64,000 nucleotides of DNA, taken from contig NZ_CP095413.1 in the NCBI RefSeq assembly GCF_023016285.1, positions 2,418,001 through 2,482,000 of the forward strand, read 5' to 3'. Source of the stretch: Muricauda sp. SCSIO 64092. Lineage in GTDB: Bacteria > Bacteroidota > Bacteroidia > Flavobacteriales > Flavobacteriaceae. The translations under genes were made by a program, and so were the position numbers. The notes below the pieces were generated by a model. It did not search any database. It was not told the origin of the DNA and saw only the letters and a program-made list of their open reading frames with translations. Every line of letters starts with the position of its first letter. Position 1 is the stretch's first letter. Shown one piece after another: positions 46,708 to 53,615 of this stretch.

Positions 46708-46913
46708 TACCTCTTGCCAGATTCGAACTGGCACTTTCGTCGAAACGAATAGATTGGCTCTAAATGCGCTTCCCTACTTTGAATCTTGTTCATTTCGGTG
46801 CTTCTGCAAATTCTATTTATTGACGGGCACGCCACCAACAACATCATCCAATCACTCTGTGGTTACGATCCAAGGTCTTTTACCACAGCTCTTCCTTTTA
46901 AGCTAAAGAGGTA
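46708..46913 (-). tRNA. tRNA-like A: split by an insertion of about 130 bases
   Basis: On the minus strand a 5' half (acceptor ACCTCTT, TA, D-arm GCTT/GAGC; 46912-46888) and a 3' half (T-arm GCCAG-TTCGAAT-CTGGC, acceptor AAGAGGT, A; 46732-46708) are separated by about 155 bases where a normal tRNA has about 22. The acceptor strands pair perfectly, including one extra T-A pair. The inserted part has a GTGGT/ACCAC stem and a TTCGT-TTCG-ACGAA hairpin. Could be an intron-bearing or disrupted tRNA; anticodon not readable. Confidence 0.5.
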
Positions 46914-46922
46914 TTTGATTAA

Positions 46923-46981
46923 GCCTCGCCAGCTACCCACGTCTGACGAGGCACTACTATGAAGCTGATTCCAAAAGCTTC
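46923..46981 (-). ncRNA. Two-hairpin 5' leader RNA, copy 2 (tRNA-like/slipin unit)
   Basis: Minus strand: hairpin 1 GAAGCT ... AGCTTC (46981-46961), linker ATAGTAGT, hairpin 2 with a 10-bp stem GCCTCGTCAG / CTGGCGAGGC and loop ACGTGGGTAG (46952-46923), then CTT. The same architecture precedes rtcB (53474-53525), with compensatory changes in three stem pairs and a conserved loop. It begins a few bases after the inferred transcription start. Confidence 0.75.
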
Positions 46982-46996
46982 CATTTAATTACATGA

Positions 46997-47039
46997 CAAA
47001 GATTCCAACAGTACTGCGCAGTGATTTTGCGCAGTAAAT
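46997..47039 (-). promoter_or_regulatory. Operator plus -7 box, shared with the rtcB promoter
   Basis: Two CTGCGCAG-type palindromic half-sites (47013-47035) followed after 8 bases by AATCTTTG on the minus strand (47004-46997), the likely -7 element. The rtcB promoter has the same parts at identical spacing. Likely bound by the WYL regulator encoded next to rtcB. Confidence 0.7.
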
Positions 47040-47059
47040 ATTATTTAATAAATGTTGGG

Positions 47060-47545
47060 TTATACCGCCAAGTCTGCACAAGATGAACTTGCAAAAGCAT
47101 TGGGTTTTGCCTTAAAAACAAACCTCATCCCAAGGATATAGCCCATAGCTTCTTTTAATGCCACATTTGATTCAAATTTTGGATCCGTATTGATATCCGC
47201 ATGAACTTCAAGTTCGACATCGTATCTGTCAAGAATATGACAGATGGCATAGGCTGTTTCAACAGACATGGCTACCTCTTTGAGCATTCGTTCTTTAGTG
47301 CTTATTTTAGTAGTTCCCTTCAGATTTTTGATAAACATAAATCCTCCTTTGCCTTCCCTAAGTATAACCACTACAGTTGCATAGGCAACATAAGATTTAT
47401 AGGCTTGCGAATCGGACCCTACACAAATCTTAAGTCGATATCCCGCCTTTTGCTCCCTGACTATGGCCTCCTCGACAAGTGTTGTGATGGACTTGTCAAA
47501 AGCTTTACCACTAAAATTTCTCCATTTGTTGACTGCTATTTTCAT
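47060..47545 (-). CDS. YkuK-family (DUF458) RNase H-fold protein
   Basis: 161 residues. The family is recognised from LKICVGSDSQAYKSYVAYATVVVI (first acidic residue of the RNase H fold), VELEVHADINTDPKFES (second), and FKAKPNAFASSSCADLAV (ending with the final Asp). It starts 29 bases after the last tRNA of the 20-tRNA array on the same strand, so the array transcript most likely carries it. A role as a processing or decay nuclease for array RNAs is plausible. Family members are uncharacterised to my knowledge. Confidence 0.85.
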   Translation of the reverse strand: MKIAVNKWRNFSGKAFDKSITTLVEEAIVREQKAGYRLKICVGSDSQAYKSYVAYATVVVILREGKGGFMFIKNLKGTTKISTKERMLKEVAMSVETAYAICHILDRYDVELEVHADINTDPKFESNVALKEAMGYILGMRFVFKAKPNAFASSSCADLAV

Positions 47546-47574
47546 GATTTCTAATCATTATTCTTTTTTTGTTG

Positions 47575-47647
47575 TGGAACAGACCCGAATCGAACGGATA
47601 CCTCTGGTGCTTCAAACCAACGTGCAGACCTACTACACTACTGTTCC
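47575..47647 (-). tRNA. tRNA-Phe(GAA), array position 20
   Basis: Acceptor GGAACAG/CTGTTCC, D-stem GTGT/GCAC, anticodon arm TTGGT-TTGAAGC-ACCAG, T-arm ATCCG-TTCGATT-CGGGT, discriminator A. Variable loop of 4. Last tRNA of the array, just before the YkuK gene. Confidence 0.88.
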
Positions 47648-47653
47648 ATTTTG

Positions 47654-47726
47654 GGTGTACTCCGGGACTCGAACCCTGTTCTCCCCATTCACAGTGGGGT
47701 GCTTTACCGGATAAGCTAGAGACACC
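47654..47726 (-). tRNA. tRNA-His(GTG), array position 19
   Basis: Extra G at -1 opposite discriminator C, as required for His; anticodon arm CCCCA-CTGTGAA-TGGGG; T-loop TTCGAGT. The acceptor has two mismatches and the T-stem one, so it is divergent. Confidence 0.85.
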
Positions 47727-47732
47727 ATTTTG

Positions 47733-47803
47733 TTAACCTGGAAGGATTCGAACCTTCATCTCTGGAGTCAAAGTCCAGTGTGCTCCCATTGCACCACAGA
47801 TTA
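47733..47803 (-). tRNA. tRNA-Gln(TTG), array position 18
   Basis: Acceptor TAATCTG/CAGGTTA, D-arm with GTGC/GCAC, anticodon arm CTGGA-CTTTGAC-TCCAG, T-arm GAAGG-TTCGAAT-CCTTC, discriminator A. Weak U1-A72 pair is typical of Gln. Confidence 0.9.
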
Positions 47804-47808
47804 ATTTG

Positions 47809-47880
47809 TAGGCCTAATAGGATTTGAACCCATACCACAAGGGTCGAAACCTTGCATGCTATCCATTACACCATAAGCCT
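47809..47880 (-). tRNA. tRNA-Arg(TCG), array position 17
   Basis: Acceptor AGGCTTA/TAGGCCT, D-stem GTGT/GCAT, anticodon arm CAAGG-TTTCGAC-CCTTG, T-arm ATGGG-TTCAAAT-CCTAT, discriminator A. TCG could read the CGN box if U34 is unmodified. Confidence 0.88.
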
Positions 47881-47884
47881 ATGG

Positions 47885-47958
47885 TACTCCACCCAAGATT
47901 CGAACTTGGACTGTATGGATTTTAAGTCCATTGCCTCTTCCATTTGGGCTAGTGGAGC
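47885..47958 (-). tRNA. tRNA-Leu(TAA) with short variable loop, array position 16
   Basis: Acceptor GCTCCAC/GTGGAGT, anticodon arm ATGGA-CTTAAAA-TCCAT, variable loop only ACAGT, T-arm CCAAG-TTCGAAT-CTTGG, discriminator A followed by CCA in the DNA. Bacterial tRNA-Leu normally has a long variable arm; this one does not. Confidence 0.85.
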
Positions 47959-47964
47959 AAAAAG

Positions 47965-48038
47965 TACAGGGAGAGAGATTCGAACTCTCAAATTCCAGAT
48001 TCTAAATCTGGCGCCTATACCAATTCGGCTATCCCTGC
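47965..48038 (-). tRNA. tRNA-Leu(TAG) with short variable loop, array position 15
   Basis: Acceptor GCAGGGA/TCCCTGT, D-stem GCC/GGC, anticodon arm CCAGA-TTTAGAA-TCTGG, variable loop AATTT, T-arm GAGAG-TTCGAAT-CTCTC, discriminator A. Like its neighbour it lacks the long variable arm of bacterial tRNA-Leu. Confidence 0.85.
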
Positions 48039-48043
48039 TTGTG

Positions 48044-48116
48044 TTGAGATGTAAGGAGTCGAATCTGAATCTTTCGCCTTATGAGAGCGATGCTCTACCT
48101 TTTAAGCTACATCTCA
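48044..48116 (-). tRNA. tRNA(CAT), Met or Ile2, array position 14
   Basis: Acceptor TGAGATG/CATCTCA perfect, D-stem GCTT/GAGC, anticodon arm TCGCT-CTCATAA-GGCGA, discriminator A. The T-stem (TCAGA/CCTTA) has two mismatches. CAT may be elongator Met or, with lysidine, Ile for ATA. Confidence 0.8.
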
Positions 48117-48121
48117 ATTTG

Positions 48122-48193
48122 TTGAGGCAATAGGATTCGAACCTATGACCATCACGATGTAAGCGTGATGCTCTTCCACTGAGCTATGCCTCA
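48122..48193 (-). tRNA. tRNA-Val(TAC), array position 13
   Basis: Acceptor TGAGGCA/TGCCTCA, D-stem GCTC/GAGC, anticodon arm TCACG-CTTACAT-CGTGA, T-arm ATAGG-TTCGAAT-CCTAT, discriminator A. All stems intact. Confidence 0.92.
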
Positions 48194-48198
48194 AATAG

Positions 48199-48270
48199 TA
48201 CTCCGTAAGGGAATCGAACCCTTAGTTCCACATAGAAAGTGTGGCGTCTTGACCATTTGACCAACGGAGC
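48199..48270 (-). tRNA. tRNA-Glu(TTC), array position 12
   Basis: Acceptor GCTCCGT/ACGGAGT, D-stem GTC/GAC, anticodon arm CCACA-CTTTCTA-TGTGG, T-arm AAGGG-TTCGATT-CCCTT, discriminator A. Confidence 0.92.
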
Positions 48271-48340
48271 ATATGCCAACCCGCCAGTTGGCCCGTGCGC
48301 TAAAAATGTCTACCAGACATTTTCTAATCGCTTCGTCCTG
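48271..48340 (-). other. Spacer with two hairpins inside the tRNA array
   Basis: The only long gap in the array (70 bases; others are 1-12). Minus strand: an AAAATGTC / GACATTTT stem extended by GCG/CGC (48331-48297) and a GCCAAC / GTTGGC hairpin (48292-48275). Not a cloverleaf. Could be a processing signal, weak terminator or remnant. Confidence 0.5.
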
Positions 48341-48412
48341 TCTAAGGGACAGGATTCGAACCTGCAACCTCCCGCTTCCAAAGCGGGTAAACAGCCATTG
48401 TTATTCCCCTAG
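48341..48412 (-). tRNA. tRNA-Pro(TGG), divergent D-arm, array position 11
   Basis: Acceptor CTAGGGG/CCCTTAG, anticodon arm CCCGC-TTTGGAA-GCGGG, T-arm GCAGG-TTCGAAT-CCTGT, discriminator A. Position 8 is A rather than U, and the D-stem (TAAC/GTTT) is weak. Confidence 0.85.
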
Positions 48413-48418
48413 ATTTTG

Positions 48419-48491
48419 CGGTTCATACGAGAATCGAACTCGTATCTCCCGAGAGACTAGTCGGGAAGGATAGCCATTACCCCAATGAACC
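48419..48491 (-). tRNA. tRNA-Asp(GTC) or tRNA-Thr(AGT), 8-base anticodon loop, array position 10
   Basis: Acceptor GGTTCAT/ATGAACC, D-stem GGGT/ATCC, T-arm ACGAG-TTCGATT-CTCGT. The anticodon stem CCCGA/TCGGG closes a loop of eight, CTAGTCTC. Counting from U33 gives AGT (Thr); shifting by one gives GTC (Asp). Discriminator G favours Asp. Confidence 0.75.
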
Positions 48492-48499
48492 CTATTTTG

Positions 48500-48571
48500 T
48501 ACATCTACTAAGATTTGAACTTAGACTTAGAGATTAGAAGTCTCTTGTGCTATCCGTTACACCATAGATGC
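48500..48571 (-). tRNA. tRNA-Arg(TCT), array position 9
   Basis: Acceptor GCATCTA/TAGATGT, D-stem GTGT/GCAC, anticodon arm AGAGA-CTTCTAA-TCTCT, T-arm CTAAG-TTCAAAT-CTTAG, discriminator A. Confidence 0.9.
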
Positions 48572-48576
48572 TTCTG

Positions 48577-48647
48577 CACGTCCATAAGGATTTGAACCCT
48601 AACCACAAGTTTTGGAGACTCGCATGCTACCATTACACCATGAACGT
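48577..48647 (-). tRNA. tRNA-Trp(CCA), array position 8
   Basis: Acceptor ACGTTCA/TGGACGT, D-stem GTGT/GCAT, anticodon arm CGAGT-CTCCAAA-ACTTG, T-arm TAGGG-TTCAAAT-CCTTA, discriminator G, as expected for bacterial Trp. Confidence 0.9.
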
Positions 48648-48657
48648 GTTTTATAGG

Positions 48658-48729
48658 AGCATCTATCGAGACTCGAACTCGAAACTGAAGATTGGAAGTC
48701 TACTATGTTGCCAATTACACCATAGATGC
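48658..48729 (-). tRNA. tRNA-Gly(TCC), array position 7
   Basis: Acceptor GCATCTA/TAGATGC, D-stem GTGT/ACAT, anticodon arm GTAGA-CTTCCAA-TCTTC (one mismatch), T-arm TCGAG-TTCGAGT-CTCGA, discriminator T, as for bacterial Gly. Confidence 0.9.
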
Positions 48730-48735
48730 CTGTTG

Positions 48736-48818
48736 TGGAAGCAGTAGGACTCGAACCTACATGTTCCGAAGAGACCAGATTTACAGTCTGGCGAGCCAAC
48801 CAATTGCTCAATGCTTCC
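48736..48818 (-). tRNA. tRNA-Tyr(GTA), array position 6
   Basis: Acceptor GGAAGCA/TGCTTCC, D-stem GAGC/GCTC, anticodon arm CCAGA-CTGTAAA-TCTGG, long variable arm TCTCTTCGGAACAT, T-arm GTAGG-TTCGAGT-CCTAC, discriminator A. A normal class II tRNA. Confidence 0.93.
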
Positions 48819-48826
48819 ATAATTTG

Positions 48827-48900
48827 AGACAAGGACAGGATTTGAACCTGCAAAAAACAGATTTGCAATCTGCTGCTTTAATCCATTCAGCCACCTTGTC
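48827..48900 (-). tRNA. tRNA-Cys(GCA), array position 5
   Basis: Acceptor GACAAGG/CCTTGTC, D-stem GCT/AGC, anticodon arm GCAGA-TTGCAAA-TCTGT, T-arm GCAGG-TTCAAAT-CCTGT, discriminator T, the Cys identity base. Confidence 0.92.
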
Positions 48901-48904
48901 TTAG

Positions 48905-48976
48905 CGATATTGGTAGGGCTCGAACCTACAACCTCAGACTTAACAGGTCTTTGCTCTACCATTGAGCTACAATATC
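48905..48976 (-). tRNA. tRNA-Asn(GTT), array position 4
   Basis: Acceptor GATATTG/CAATATC, D-stem GCTC/GAGC, anticodon loop CTGTTAA on stem AAGAC/GTCTG (first pair mismatched), T-arm GTAGG-TTCGAGC-CCTAC, discriminator G, as for Asn. Confidence 0.92.
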
Positions 48977-48981
48977 TTTGG

Positions 48982-49069
48982 CGGAGAGTAAAGGAATCGA
49001 ACCTTTATCACGAGGACCGTGAACTTGCTTAGCAGACAAGCATAACAAACCAATATTTATCTACTCTCC
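48982..49069 (-). tRNA. tRNA-Ser(GCT), array position 3
   Basis: Acceptor GGAGAGT/ACTCTCC, anticodon arm CTTGT-CTGCTAA-GCAAG, long variable arm TTCACGGTCCTCGTGAT, T-arm AAAGG-TTCGATT-CCTTT, discriminator G followed by encoded CCA. The D-arm is A/T-rich and weak. Confidence 0.9.
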
Positions 49070-49074
49070 ATTTG

Positions 49075-49161
49075 CGGAAGGAGTGGGAGTCGAACCCACA
49101 CGAGTCGTTATCTCCGAACACTTTTCAAGAGTGTGGCCACCGCCCATTGGCTTGTCCTTCC
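49075..49161 (-). tRNA. tRNA-Ser(TGA), array position 2
   Basis: Acceptor GGAAGGA/TCCTTCC, anticodon arm ACACT-CTTGAAA-AGTGT, long variable arm of about 18 bases, T-arm GTGGG-TTCGACT-CCCAC, discriminator G. Confidence 0.92.
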
Positions 49162-49167
49162 GTTTTG

Positions 49168-49241
49168 TTGACCCCATGGGAATCGAACCCATGACCTCGA
49201 CCTTAAAAGGGCCTTGCTCTAACCTGCTGAGCTACGAGTCA
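49168..49241 (-). tRNA. tRNA-Lys(TTT), array position 1
   Basis: Acceptor TGACTCG/GGGGTCA (two weak pairs), D-stem GCTC/GAGC, anticodon arm AGGCC-CTTTTAA-GGTCG, T-arm ATGGG-TTCGATT-CCCAT, discriminator A. First tRNA after the attenuator terminator, 23 bases downstream of its T-run. Confidence 0.9.
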
Positions 49242-49264
49242 ATCTTTATTTCAATGAACGACAT

Positions 49265-49292
49265 AAAAAAAGCACCTCTTTTCGAGAGGTGC
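49265..49292 (-). terminator. Intrinsic terminator between the leader peptide and the tRNA array (attenuator)
   Basis: Minus strand: stem GCACCTCT / AGAGGTGC (49292-49285 and 49279-49272) with loop CGAAA, followed by seven T. It lies after a short leader ORF and before the first tRNA, with no other gene to terminate. The segment CCTCTC of the 5' arm can pair instead with GGGAGG inside the leader ORF (49348-49343). Confidence 0.85.
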
Positions 49293-49328
49293 CTTTAACT
49301 ATACTTAGCATATGTTCTGTTATCAGAT

Positions 49329-49457
49329 TTACATATGTATACCCTCCCTTTTTGTTTTATTAATGGATTTCACATCACTATAATACTCGACCATGAGTAT
49401 CGGCGAGCGAAAGCCAAAACACCATTCTGTATTGTGCTGTAAACTATTTTGTCTCAT
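49329..49457 (-). CDS. 42-codon leader peptide containing codons for 19 amino acids (tRNA sensor)
   Basis: ATG at 49457 follows an A-rich stretch (AAAAGAAAAGAAACC), a good Bacteroidota ribosome binding region. The frame ends with TAA at 49329-49331, 36 bases before the terminator stem. The first 30 codons include every amino acid but Ala. The Arg, Leu and Ser boxes are each present twice over, by both isoacceptor types (AGA and CGC; TTA and CTC; AGT and TCG). So 22 of 23 codon boxes occur. Codons 36-39 (AAA AGG GAG GGT) hold the GGGAGG that can disrupt the terminator. I read this as the leader peptide of a classical attenuator that responds to shortage of any charged tRNA. It is too short to be found by ordinary gene callers. 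Confidence 0.75.
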   Translation of the reverse strand: MRQNSLQHNTEWCFGFRSPILMVEYYSDVKSINKTKREGIHM

Positions 49458-49506
49458 GGTTTCTTTTCTTTTATGCCTAATCCTGAATTCGCTGGAAATG
49501 ACGCTG

Positions 49507-49537
49507 CAAATATGAAATCAATTTTTGAATTATCCAA
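49507..49537 (-). promoter_or_regulatory. Promoter of the leader peptide-tRNA array unit
   Basis: Minus strand: TTG (49537-49535), 20 bases, then CATATTTG (49514-49507), close to the Bacteroidota consensus TTG-N19-21-TAnnTTTG. A start near 49500 would leave about 43 bases before the leader ATG. Confidence 0.65.
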
Positions 49538-49720
49538 GATAAATTTAAAATTAATTACTTGATTATCAATTAGTTAAGCTATGTTTGGATAATAGAATCC
49601 CTGTCCGCTTTTCAGCAGATTTTTAACATTCTACAATCGCCTGTCTCTCAATTGTTTTCTGTTTCAATTACCCTGTTTTATGTTTTTTTACTTTTCAAAC
49701 ATGATCTTAAAATAATCCAT

Positions 49721-49750
49721 AAAAAAAGCGCCCGTTGTATTGGACGCTTT
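49721..49750 (-). terminator. Terminator of the rtcB operon
   Basis: Minus strand: AAAGCGTCC / GGGCGCTTT stem with seven T after it, about 175 bases past the last nucleotidyltransferase stop. The 49751-49925 gap has a possible 41-codon frame but no clear gene. Confidence 0.85.
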
Positions 49751-49925
49751 GTATATAGTATCAAGATTTTTTTTAAATCAATGGGTACATCCATTTAAAC
49801 TAGACACATCACGTCCCTTTCGCGAGGATAATTCCAATATCCAGCGATAGCTACACTGGCTAATCAGCGCTCTTGGTTTAATATGTACTCTACCGTTTTT
49901 CATTTCTGGTGCAAATATGCACGAA

Positions 49926-50999
49926 TTAATGTCTTGCTCCCAAATTTTCCAAATAGAACTTTTCTCGAAGAGCGCACAATAGATCATTTATAGCGTTAAT
50001 TTGTGGGCGAATTGGTAAAATGGATTCAACATATTGATTTTCTAAATCTCGTTTCAGATTTTCTGCCCAACCTACCAACTCATCATACTCATATTTTCCA
50101 TGCTTTATGTCCAATAAAAACTCTCGATCCGGGCGTTTGACATGGATTGTGTGTTCTGATGCTATTTCTTTGGCCATATGTAGCAACCTGAAGGTATGCA
50201 TCATATTTTTGGAATCGTAGTTTTTACCATGTGACACGGTTGTTTTATAGCGTTCCTCATTTCGTTTGCCTACCCAATCCCAGTATTCTTTATACTTTTT
50301 ACAGTATGATGAATAACCATCTTTATTGAAAAATAACATTCCAATAGGTGTTTCTTCCTTGGGTATCGAGCTCAATGCAATATCGTTTGCCTTATCACTT
50401 TTTATGATTCCTTTGAATGGGATATTTGGGTTGTGATATAAGTTGTGACAATCCTTTAGATGAGCTATGTTGGATATACCGCAATGTTCTTGTTGGATAT
50501 TATTTTTTTCAAGAAATATGTTCAGGGGCAACGACCTCCCTTGATTGTAGACAAAACAAAAATCCAGAACGGACTTGCGTTCCTTTTCAACTGGATTCAC
50601 AATCTTTTTCTCTAGTCCTCTGGCCTTTTTAATTTGTGCGTAGGCATAGTTGGCAAATGATTTTTCACATTGCTTTGATAAGAAAAGCTGTAATCTTATT
50701 TCGTTGAAAATTTCATGTTTATAAAGAATACACTCTTCTGGAACATTCAGTAATTCCAATATGTTCGGATTGTTCTTTGAGCAAAGCTCAATGAACTTGC
50801 GGAGTTCATAATACACAATATCATTTGATTCGTTGTTTACCTGTCCTATGTAGTCCAAAGAATAAAAGTGTTGCTTGGGAAGAATGAACACACCCCTGAT
50901 ATCCGTGTCGGATGAGGGTGTGTCCAGTCCATAGGCCCTACTTCCGCTGATGCATTCGAAAATAATGCTCCCGGATTTCTTTAGCTCCTCTATGGTCAT
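49926..50999 (-). CDS. RlaP-type nucleotidyltransferase 2 (RNA-repair polymerase-beta family)
   Basis: 357 residues. The nucleotidyltransferase signature is ECISGSRAYGLDTPSSDTDIRG (GS then DxD) at residues 15-36, the pattern of the RNA-repair-associated polymerase-beta family (COG3541/RlaP). A helical C-terminal region follows with a YNQGRSLPLNIFLEKN segment and a DIKHGKYEYDELV motif. Start ATG overlaps the end of the previous gene by 4 bases (ATGA). Last gene of the rtcB operon. Probably adds or restores nucleotides at damaged RNA ends; the substrate is inferred from context. Confidence 0.88.
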   Translation of the reverse strand: MTIEELKKSGSIIFECISGSRAYGLDTPSSDTDIRGVFILPKQHFYSLDYIGQVNNESNDIVYYELRKFIELCSKNNPNILELLNVPEECILYKHEIFNEIRLQLFLSKQCEKSFANYAYAQIKKARGLEKKIVNPVEKERKSVLDFCFVYNQGRSLPLNIFLEKNNIQQEHCGISNIAHLKDCHNLYHNPNIPFKGIIKSDKANDIALSSIPKEETPIGMLFFNKDGYSSYCKKYKEYWDWVGKRNEERYKTTVSHGKNYDSKNMMHTFRLLHMAKEIASEHTIHVKRPDREFLLDIKHGKYEYDELVGWAENLKRDLENQYVESILPIRPQINAINDLLCALREKFYLENLGARH

Positions 51000-51719
51000 G
51001 ATATGGTTTTTAAAAAGAGGTTATTGAATTCTTTAGGATTTGGTTTCCGGTTGATCAAATCATTTTTCACACCTTCATTTTCATTAACCACTTGTTTGAC
51101 CAGCTCAATCAAAACAGGGGCAACAGGTTCGTTACTTTTTTCGATGTGCTTGCTCTTTAAGAGTATTAGATTGTCCAACATCCTATGATATTCTACATCG
51201 ATTAAAGGATATAGTTCCTTAAAAAACACAGGAGGAATCGTATCCTTTTCATACACCCATTTAGCACATAAGGCAGTGCGAATAGCATAAAAGAAACTTT
51301 TCAACGTCATTCTATCTGAACCCAAGGTTTCTTCAAAACCCCTGTTCATACTATGATAATGATAAAATCCGGAAACAGGATTGAAATTGTTTGCGGCCAA
51401 TTCCTTTATCTCGTTGAGAAAGGCAGCATTCGCCCTATAAACAATAGGAGAAAACAACCATCCCAAAAAGGAGGCATTGGATTTTGCTAACAATTTGAGT
51501 GCTTTTCGAACATCCCATCCAGAACCATCCAAATCCTCATCAGTCATAAATTGAATGGAATCTTTTTGCTCCCAAAGATTCAAATACCAATCCTTATTAT
51601 GCTTGTACACAAAACGAATGTCATAATCTGAATCCGGCGAAGCGAAGCCCCAAGCCCTGCTTCCCGATTCTACAGCGAATAGTATCTCTATATTCTTTTC
51701 TCGCTCTATCTCTGAGAGC

Positions 51720-51742
<23 letters not shown>
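50996..51742 (-). CDS. RlaP-type nucleotidyltransferase 1
   Basis: 248 residues. Signature FAVESGSRAWGFASPDSDYDIRF at residues 22-44 with GS and DxD metal-binding residues, then a WDVRKALKLLAKSN segment and a helical domain, as in COG3541 proteins. It overlaps the upstream unknown gene by 23 bases and the second nucleotidyltransferase by 4, so the two paralogues are made together with RtcB. Two paralogues in one operon suggest that different RNA ends or tRNA classes are served. Confidence 0.9.
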
Positions 51743-53525
<1,783 letters not shown>

Positions 53526-53539
53526 TTTATGATTCCATA

Positions 53540-53583
53540 CAAAGATTTAACACTAACTACGCATTCTTTTTGCGCAGATAAAT
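53540..53583 (-). promoter_or_regulatory. rtcB promoter with operator shared with the slipin unit
   Basis: Plus strand ACTACGCATTCTTTTTGCGC with AGATAAAT after it (53557-53583) aligns with the site at 47013-47039 at most positions. On the minus strand AATCTTTG (53547-53540) lies 8 or 9 bases beyond, as at the other site. The divergent WYL gene starts 33 bases to the right, so the site could also control that regulator. Confidence 0.7.
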
Positions 53584-53615
53584 GAAATCATTAATTTTCA
53601 ATAAAAATAGATGGT

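Noticed and set aside
46923..46982. A 20-codon frame within the second leader RNA
   Set aside because: Its codons coincide with the conserved hairpins, the matching rtcB leader has no such ORF, and codon coverage is not broad, so it is not a second sensor peptide.
47565..49245. CRISPR array suspected from regularly spaced similar segments
   Set aside because: The regular units are tRNA T-arms and acceptor stems, not identical direct repeats with unique spacers; no cas genes are nearby.
47852..49300. Several open frames of 60-100 codons on both strands through the tRNA array
   Set aside because: They read straight through tRNA cloverleaves, repeat GFESR/SNPTR-type peptides caused by T-arms, and have no family signal.
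49778..49987. 69-codon frame overlapping the end of the last nucleotidyltransferase
   Set aside because: It begins inside that gene in another frame; a shorter 41-codon version from 49903 has no clear ribosome binding site or family.
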